A DNA stretch of 64,000 nucleotides, taken from an uncultured Clostridia bacterium (GTDB lineage Bacteria > Bacillota > Clostridia > Christensenellales > Pumilibacteraceae). The DNA lies in the NCBI GenBank assembly GCA_947175195.1, contig CAMWLQ010000004.1, positions 1 through 64,000 on the forward strand. The letters are read 5' to 3'. Position 1 is the first letter of the stretch; each line of letters opens with the position of its first letter. Shown piece after piece: positions 57,969-64,000 of the stretch. Position numbers and translations under genes: made by a program. The notes under the pieces were generated by a model. The model had not been told where the DNA came from and did not search any database. It was given only the letters and a program-made list of their open reading frames with translations.

Positions 57969-59717
57969 ATGAAAAAGAAAAATAATCAAAATTTGCTCGT
58001 GCGGTTTGCAAGGTACTACAAGCCGCACAAAACGTTGTTTATTATAGATATGTTATGCGCCTTTACCATATCGGCGTTCAACCTTGTATACCCGTATATC
58101 ACCAAGGAAATAATAAACAACTACGTACCGAATAAGCTTATTACCATGCTGCTCGGCGCTGCAGGGTTTTTGCTGGGCTTTTACATAATCAAGGCGGGGC
58201 TAAATTACTTTTTGACCTGTTGGGGACATATAGTCGGCGTGCGTATTCAGTCCGATATGCGGCGCGAGCTGTTTATTCATCTCGAAAAGCTGCCCTTCTC
58301 CTACTTTGACAACAACAAGACGGGCGTAATTATGAGTCGCATGACCAACGACCTGTTTCAGGTTTCCGAGCTTGCGCACCACGGTCCCGAGGACGTGTTT
58401 TTGTCGCTGATTACGCTTATAGGCGCATTTATAATGCTTGCGTTGATGAACGTTTATCTCGCGCTTATCGTGTTTGCGTTCATACCGTTTTTTGCGCTAT
58501 TCCTAATCCTTGTCCGCAAAAATATGAAAAAGGTGTATGCCGAAACACGCGTTGCACAGGGCGAGGTAAACGCCGATATAGAAAGCGCGATTTCGGGTAT
58601 GCGCGTATCGCGCGCGTACACCGCAAGCGAGCACGAGCTGCAAAAGTTCGACAATGGCAACGACCGTTTTGTTCAAAGCCGTTACAGGCAGTTCAAGCTG
58701 CTCGGCAAGTTCCACTCGACAATGACCTTCTTTATGGACTTTTTGTACTTTGCGGTACTGCTGGCGGGCGGACTGTTCTTTTACTACGGAATAATCGACG
58801 TGGGCGACTTTACGGCGTTTGTGCTGTACATATCCACGCTGATTACGCCAATACGCACGCTCGTCACTATTTACGACCAAATCCAAGAGGGAGCGACGGG
58901 CTTTAAACGGTTTTGCGACATAATGGACGAGCCGACCGAAATCGAAAGCGATACTGCGCTTTGTCCCGATAAGCTTAACGGCGATATAGAATTTTGTAAC
59001 GTCACGTTCGGGTACAGCGAGGGCGACGAATCTACCAAGGTAATCAAAGACTTTTCGCTCAAGATTCCCGCGGGCAAGACCGTCGCGCTTGTCGGTCCGT
59101 CGGGCGGCGGCAAAACCACGCTGTGCCACCTTATCCCCCGCTTTTACGAGATTGACAGCGGCTCGATAACGGTGGACGGCTACGACGTAAAACAGCTGGC
59201 GCGCAGCTACTTGCGCAAGAACATAGGCATAGTGCAGCAGGACGTGTTTTTGTTTAACGGCACGGTCAAGGAAAATATCGCCTACGGCGACTTTACCGCA
59301 AGCGACGATATGATTATAGCGGCGGCAAAGCGCGCCAACATTCACGACTATATTATGAGCCTGCCAAACGGCTACGACACCGAGGTCGGTGAACGCGGCG
59401 TAAAGCTGTCGGGCGGACAAAAACAGCGCATATCCATTGCGCGCGCGTTCCTTAAAAACCCGCCCATACTCATACTGGACGAGGCTACATCAGCACTGGA
59501 CAACGCCACCGAAATGCTTATTCAATCGGCGCTTGAGGAGCTGCAAGGCGGCAGGACGACCCTTGTCGTGGCGCACCGCCTTTCCACTATAAAGAACGCC
59601 GACGAGATTATTGTAATAACCTCTAACGGCGTGGAGGAGCGCGGCAATCACAACCAACTCATCGCCCAAAACGGCATATACAAAGAATTGTACGACTACC
59701 AGTTTAAAAATCTTTAA
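57969..59717 (+). CDS. ABC transporter, fused permease/ATPase
   Basis: Six-TM half-transporter, VGPSGGGKTTL Walker A, LSGGQKQRISIARAFLKNPPILILDEATSALD. Confidence 0.95.
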   Translation: MKKKNNQNLLVRFARYYKPHKTLFIIDMLCAFTISAFNLVYPYITKEIINNYVPNKLITMLLGAAGFLLGFYIIKAGLNYFLTCWGHIVGVRIQSDMRRELFIHLEKLPFSYFDNNKTGVIMSRMTNDLFQVSELAHHGPEDVFLSLITLIGAFIMLALMNVYLALIVFAFIPFFALFLILVRKNMKKVYAETRVAQGEVNADIESAISGMRVSRAYTASEHELQKFDNGNDRFVQSRYRQFKLLGKFHSTMTFFMDFLYFAVLLAGGLFFYYGIIDVGDFTAFVLYISTLITPIRTLVTIYDQIQEGATGFKRFCDIMDEPTEIESDTALCPDKLNGDIEFCNVTFGYSEGDESTKVIKDFSLKIPAGKTVALVGPSGGGKTTLCHLIPRFYEIDSGSITVDGYDVKQLARSYLRKNIGIVQQDVFLFNGTVKENIAYGDFTASDDMIIAAAKRANIHDYIMSLPNGYDTEVGERGVKLSGGQKQRISIARAFLKNPPILILDEATSALDNATEMLIQSALEELQGGRTTLVVAHRLSTIKNADEIIVITSNGVEERGNHNQLIAQNGIYKELYDYQFKNL

Positions 59718-59736
59718 AATGTATTTAATACTAAAT

Positions 59737-59772
59737 AAAAAGCGCACCGACTTAGTTAGACGGTGCGCTTTT
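59737..59772. terminator. Bidirectional terminator
   Basis: AAAAGCGCACCG-N12-CGGTGCGCTTTT. Confidence 0.85.
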
Positions 59773-59781
59773 ATCGTTTCT

Positions 59782-60309
59782 TTATCTAAATTTTTCATAC
59801 ACTTTTCTTATATAAGCGATTATTTCACTTTGTGTCATGCCATAAAAAGGATTATATTCTTCTTGCCATAGGTTTACAATTTTCAATCCCTTTTCTTTGG
59901 CATAACACAAAGCTTTTTTTGCCCCACTGATACAATGTTTTTCATCTACATAACAAATAAGAGTATCACATTCGTCAATCATTTGCCTATTGCTCATGCT
60001 AATCCGCCGCTTGAAGTGAACATCCTCAATATCGTACATAACTGTTTTTATATCGGAATATGGCACAACATCCCATTCATCATATTTATCTAATGCATGT
60101 AAGCTTGTCAATACTACTTCTACATCTAAATTTGCATACTCTTTTCGTAACTGCTTGCAAACCAAAAGCGCAAGAGTATCAAACTGTCCGTGCGTACCCA
60201 TGATAAACGAGCTACACCCATACCTTATTTCGGTTTTAATAGCCCCTATGAGCCGCTCATCAAGATTATCAACAAAAATTTTTCTATGTCCTACGAAAGC
60301 CGTTTTCAC
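59782..60309 (-). CDS. SLOG-family (DUF1273/YpsA-like) protein
   Basis: VKTAFVGHRKIF...AIKTEIRYGCSSFIMGTHGQFDTLA...CDTLICYVDEKHCISGAKKALCYAKEKGLKIVNLW; GTG start at 60309 likely. Confidence 0.75.
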   Translation of the reverse strand: MKTAFVGHRKIFVDNLDERLIGAIKTEIRYGCSSFIMGTHGQFDTLALLVCKQLRKEYANLDVEVVLTSLHALDKYDEWDVVPYSDIKTVMYDIEDVHFKRRISMSNRQMIDECDTLICYVDEKHCISGAKKALCYAKEKGLKIVNLWQEEYNPFYGMTQSEIIAYIRKVYEKFR

Positions 60310-60326
60310 AATCAACTCCCTATAAG

Positions 60327-60442
60327 GGTGTAAATACAACCTTAGTATAACATAACACATTAAATTTTACAAGTGCTTAGGGTTGTAAATATGTCCCTAT
60401 GTTTATAATTATGTTTGGTAAAATATAGTTGTAAAAACAACC
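60327..60442. promoter_or_regulatory. Repeated operator-like sites in divergent promoter region
   Basis: GGTGTAAATACAACC (60327), GGTTGTAAATATG (60381), GTTGTAAAAACAACC (60428): variants of a GTTGTAaatACAAC palindrome. Confidence 0.55.
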
Positions 60443-60454
60443 ATAGAGGAATAC

Positions 60455-60697
60455 ATGAAATTAAGTACGGCAGTTGCATTGCGAATAAGCAATATCTTAC
60501 GGGAAAGGAATATGTCGCAGTACCGTTTGGAAAAGAATATTGCTATGCCGCACAACACAATGAAAACTCTTATGAGCGAAAGGAACAACGGCGTCAATCT
60601 CAAAACCGTAATGCAAATAATTCGCGGCTTGGATATGACTACGGCACAATTTTTTGATGACCCGCTGTTTGAAAATCCCGATTTGGAAATAGAATAA
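60455..60697 (+). CDS. XRE-family HTH regulator
   Basis: LRISNILRERNMSQYRLEKNIAMPHNTMKTLMSERNNGVNLKTVMQIIRGLDMTTAQFFDDPLF. Confidence 0.88.
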   Translation: MKLSTAVALRISNILRERNMSQYRLEKNIAMPHNTMKTLMSERNNGVNLKTVMQIIRGLDMTTAQFFDDPLFENPDLEIE

Positions 60698-60710
60698 TTT
60701 AAGCACACAA

Positions 60711-60744
60711 AAAGCGCACTGGTTTGATTATGCCAGTGCGCTTT
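60711..60744. terminator. Bidirectional terminator
   Basis: AAAGCGCACTGG ... CCAGTGCGCTTT. Confidence 0.8.
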
Positions 60745-60758
60745 ATTATACGTATTTA

Positions 60759-62333
60759 TTAACCGTTTTGCAGGCTGATGACCTTGATGAACTCGGCGAA
60801 CAGCGGATGCGTGTTGAGCAATCTCGAACGGTATTCGGGATGGAAAATCGTGCCGATAAAGAATTTGTTGGTGGGTATCTCGAACGCCTCGGGAACGCCC
60901 GTCGGCGAGTGTGCCGAAAATACCAAGCCGTTCCTTAAGAAAAGCTGTTCGTAAGTTCCCGCAATGTCAAACCTATGGCGGTGACGCTCGGCAGCCATTT
61001 GAGTGCCGTAAATCTTGCTCAAATACGTGCCCGGGGTTATCATTGTGGGGAATGCGCCTTTTTTGAGCATTGGCGGCTCTACGCTTGCCACCACGCTGTA
61101 CGGCGTGTCAGGCGTAAATTCCTGCGAGTCCGCACCCGTCATCGCGCACACGTTGCGTGCAAACTCTATTATGCCCGCCTGCGCGCCCAGTCCTATCATA
61201 AGGCAAGGAATGTCGTTTTCGCGCGCGTACTTTGCCGCAGCTATCTTGCCGTCGAACCCGCGCACGCCAAACCCGGGCGCTATTACTATTCCGTTATACC
61301 CGTCCAGCACGCTCGGATTGTTTTGCACGTCCGCGCTGTAAACAAGCGTAATATCCACAGCCTCGCCACGCAGCAGTCCCGCCGTGGTAATCGCGTCGGT
61401 TATAGACTGGTACGCCGTGGCTTTTTCCACGTACTTGCCCACGACCGCCACCTTGATGCGGTTTTGCGCGTTGCTCACTTCCTGCGCCTTGTTGCACATA
61501 TCCGTCCATGCGCCGAGCTGCGGATCACGCTCTTCCAGTTTGAGCTTTCTTAGCGCGACGCCCTCAAAGCCCTGTTCGTGCAGCTTGAGCGGCACTTGAT
61601 AAATATTATCGGTGGTTACGCTCTCTATTATGCCGCTCTTGTCCACGTTGCAAAACTGTGAAATCTTCTTTTTTGCGCCGTCGTCAAGCGGCAAATCACT
61701 GCGGCACACTATTATATCGGGCTGAATACCTATGTTTTGCAGCTCCTTGACCGAGTTTTGCGTCGGCTTGGTTTTGTGTTCGCCGCTCATCTCGATAATA
61801 GGCACGTACGTAATATGTATATACACCGCGTTGCCCTTGCCCAGCTCGCCGCGGCATTGGCGTATAGCCTCCAGGTACGGGTGGTTTTCTATATCGCCTA
61901 CCACACCGCCTATCTCGCACACCACCACGTCAGTTTCGGGACGGTTGAGCGTGTACAGCGTGCGCTTAATCTCGTCGGTAATGTGCGGCACGACCTGCAC
62001 GGACTCGCCGTCATACGCGCCCTCGCGCTCCCTGCGTATTACTGCGGAATAAATTTTGCCGCTGGTGATGTTGCTGTTTTCGGTAAGGTTTTGATCCAAA
62101 AACCGCTCGTAGTGACCGAGCACCAAATCGCCCTCGCCGCCGTCGTCGGTGACAAACACTTCGCCGTGCTGATACGGACTCAAGTACAGCGAATCCACGT
62201 TAAAGTACGGGTCGAACTTGATAATATCGACCGAATAGCCCTGCGCCTTGATTAGCATTGCCATGCTTGCCGCCGTTATTCCCTTGCCTAAGCCCGACAC
62301 CACACCGCCGGTAACAAAAATATATTTAGACAT
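60759..62333 (-). CDS. CTP synthase paralog with degenerate glutaminase site (Cys to Gly)
   Basis: [21 protein letters not shown]..., EIGGVVGDIEN; GATase region reads LMIGLGAQ instead of FGICLGMQ (GGA codon where the nucleophile Cys is expected); FHPEYRSR retained. Confidence 0.93.
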   Translation of the reverse strand: MSKYIFVTGGVVSGLGKGITAASMAMLIKAQGYSVDIIKFDPYFNVDSLYLSPYQHGEVFVTDDGGEGDLVLGHYERFLDQNLTENSNITSGKIYSAVIRREREGAYDGESVQVVPHITDEIKRTLYTLNRPETDVVVCEIGGVVGDIENHPYLEAIRQCRGELGKGNAVYIHITYVPIIEMSGEHKTKPTQNSVKELQNIGIQPDIIVCRSDLPLDDGAKKKISQFCNVDKSGIIESVTTDNIYQVPLKLHEQGFEGVALRKLKLEERDPQLGAWTDMCNKAQEVSNAQNRIKVAVVGKYVEKATAYQSITDAITTAGLLRGEAVDITLVYSADVQNNPSVLDGYNGIVIAPGFGVRGFDGKIAAAKYARENDIPCLMIGLGAQAGIIEFARNVCAMTGADSQEFTPDTPYSVVASVEPPMLKKGAFPTMITPGTYLSKIYGTQMAAERHRHRFDIAGTYEQLFLRNGLVFSAHSPTGVPEAFEIPTNKFFIGTIFHPEYRSRLLNTHPLFAEFIKVISLQNG

Positions 62334-62359
62334 AATAGTTAAGCGTAACGCTTGTCCTC

Positions 62360-64000
62360 CTACTTGTTTGACGAAGATTGTTTGTTGATATTATAATTGA
62401 TCTCTTTAAGCTTTTTCGCGTTGTATTCCACAACGTCCAGCAAATGCTCGAATATCTTTTGCGCCGTGGCGCGTTCGGGGATAGAGCGCGAAACGTTGCT
62501 GTCCGTGTTGTCCGAGTGCGCAAAAAAGTTGCGCTGCGCAAAGTATTCCGAATATAACGCCACCAGCACCTCGGGGTAAATTACGCTCTTCATGCGCTGG
62601 GTATAGCCGCTTTTTAGAATGTACTTGCCGCTGTCGTCCTTGTCGAACGCCTGACCTATCATCTTGACCTTGATGCCCTCGGCGCACTGAAGGTCGAATA
62701 CAAACCGCTCCAGCCCCCTAAACGCAGGCACCAGCAACACCGAGTAATCGGACAAATGCAGTGAGCTTTGCGAAAAGTCATGTATGCCGTAAGAAAAGTC
62801 AATGCGCGATTGCTCGGACAAATAATCGTATGCCGTGGGCAGGCGCTTTTTCAGCTTGTTTTGTACGTCCGAAACCTTTTTGCCACCGCCCGATTCCTCT
62901 ACATAGTTTTCGAGCGCCGACGAATAGTCGCTGTAATTGCTGACCTGCGACATGACCTCGCCGAACAAATTGCTGCGCTTGCCTTGCAGCTGGAGCGTCA
63001 TGCGCTTTGTCGCGTACCTGAGCAGCACCCTTTGACCTGCGGCGTCCGATACGGTGTAATTCTTTACCTCTTGCACCGTGCCGGCAAACTCCGTTTCGCC
63101 TGACGCCACAGTCTTGCCGTATGACTTTAATCTATTAAGCGCCCCGTCCAGCGCGTCAAACGGAAAGTTCTTTACCGAATATCCGTTTTTGTATTCGGGC
63201 GTGGGCACTATGTCCGCCGTTATTTCCTCTTTTTTTGCCTTGGGCGGTCTACCGCGCTTACGCTTTTCGGTCGGTTGCTGCGACGCCTGCTGGGTAGGCT
63301 GCTGTGCAACGGCTTTGGGCGGCCTGCCACGCTTGCGCTTTTCCGTCGGCGCTTGCTCGGCTTGCTGCGGTTGTTGCTGCGGCCTTGTATTGATTTTAAA
63401 CAACGTGCCGTCGTCCTTACCCGAATCCTCCGAGCCGAATGATATTCGAGGCGAATCCGTGCGCGAACGATGACCTATCGATATAGCCAAGCCGCCCGAA
63501 TCGGAACGCTTGTCCATGCGCGGGCTTTGCGAATACTCATACGTGCGCACCGATTGCGGCGCTGTTTGAACGCGCGTGCCGTTAAACGGCGCATTTGCGT
63601 TTTGCTGCGCGCCGTTGAACTGCGGGCCTTGCTGCTCCAACCGCGTTTCGCCGTATGACGGCAACGTGCGTTTTTTTATTATTTGCGGCGGATATATAAT
63701 GCCCCCGCCGTTGACGTCCGACTGCTCCCGAACAGGCGCTTTTTTCTTTATAGTTTGCGGCGGGTAAATTTCATCGGTGGAAATTTCCGCGCCCTTGGAC
63801 GAAACAAACAGCGTGGGTACGGGCGCGAACTCAGTTCTACGCCGTATGCTGTCGGGCGAAACAAACAGCTTTGCGCGCGTAGAGCCGTCGTTTGACTGCT
63901 TTACGATAACCTTTTGCGTCGGCTGAGTGCCCTGTGCCGGCACGGAGGAACGCTTGATCGACTTACCCGTAGGCGCGTACAAGTCCAGCAATCCTTGCGC
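62360..64000 (-). CDS. RnlA-like HEPN ribonuclease with AT-hook motifs, partial (5' end outside window)
   Basis: C-terminal VPAFRGLERFVFD and RNFFAHSD (HEPN Rx4H), upstream TLQLQGKRSNLFGEV; two TEKRKRGRPPKA AT-hooks; disordered N-terminus; frame stays open to the window end. Confidence 0.75.
   Translation of the reverse strand, partial: AQGLLDLYAPTGKSIKRSSVPAQGTQPTQKVIVKQSNDGSTRAKLFVSPDSIRRRTEFAPVPTLFVSSKGAEISTDEIYPPQTIKKKAPVREQSDVNGGGIIYPPQIIKKRTLPSYGETRLEQQGPQFNGAQQNANAPFNGTRVQTAPQSVRTYEYSQSPRMDKRSDSGGLAISIGHRSRTDSPRISFGSEDSGKDDGTLFKINTRPQQQPQQAEQAPTEKRKRGRPPKAVAQQPTQQASQQPTEKRKRGRPPKAKKEEITADIVPTPEYKNGYSVKNFPFDALDGALNRLKSYGKTVASGETEFAGTVQEVKNYTVSDAAGQRVLLRYATKRMTLQLQGKRSNLFGEVMSQVSNYSDYSSALENYVEESGGGKKVSDVQNKLKKRLPTAYDYLSEQSRIDFSYGIHDFSQSSLHLSDYSVLLVPAFRGLERFVFDLQCAEGIKVKMIGQAFDKDDSGKYILKSGYTQRMKSVIYPEVLVALYSEYFAQRNFFAHSDNTDSNVSRSIPERATAQKIFEHLLDVVEYNAKKLKEINYNINKQSSSNK

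Overview
64-kb window that reads as a Clostridia-type Firmicute chromosome (inference from gene content). Host backbone: a partial BspA-like leucine-rich-repeat lipoprotein; a trimeric electron-bifurcating [FeFe] hydrogenase (HydABC-type); NfnAB-type transhydrogenase; a structured ncRNA with its own sigma-A-type promoter (raiA-RNA-like candidate); a minus-strand nitrogen/pyrimidine/lysine gene run (phosphohexomutase, glutamine synthetase-like, ANTAR regulator, carA, a carB-dapF in-frame fusion, pyrG, dapL, TPR protein); a 3653-aa membrane-anchored surface protein; tRNA-Leu(CAG); flavin reductase-rubredoxin; a large CoA-dehydratase-activase-like ASKHA protein; purA; an ABC exporter. The most interesting segment is a ~14.7-kb compositionally distinct insertion (about 36551-51229) bounded by an 18-bp perfect direct repeat. 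It carries an HUH + SF3-helicase Rep, an iteron/hairpin origin, a candidate ssDNA-binding protein, large signal/TM surface proteins resembling adsorption proteins, tiny single-TM coat-protein candidates missed by the ORF track, a multi-TM P-loop ATPase resembling filamentous-phage pI/Zot, an IS30-family transposase, a J-domain protein and an antisense small-RNA candidate. I interpret it as an integrated inovirus-like (filamentous phage) prophage of a Gram-positive host. A second notable locus at the right edge pairs an RnlA-like HEPN RNase with AT-hook motifs and a second CTP synthase whose glutaminase nucleophile Cys is replaced by Gly, next to a divergent XRE/SLOG pair. All family calls come from reading motifs by eye; no database search was run.
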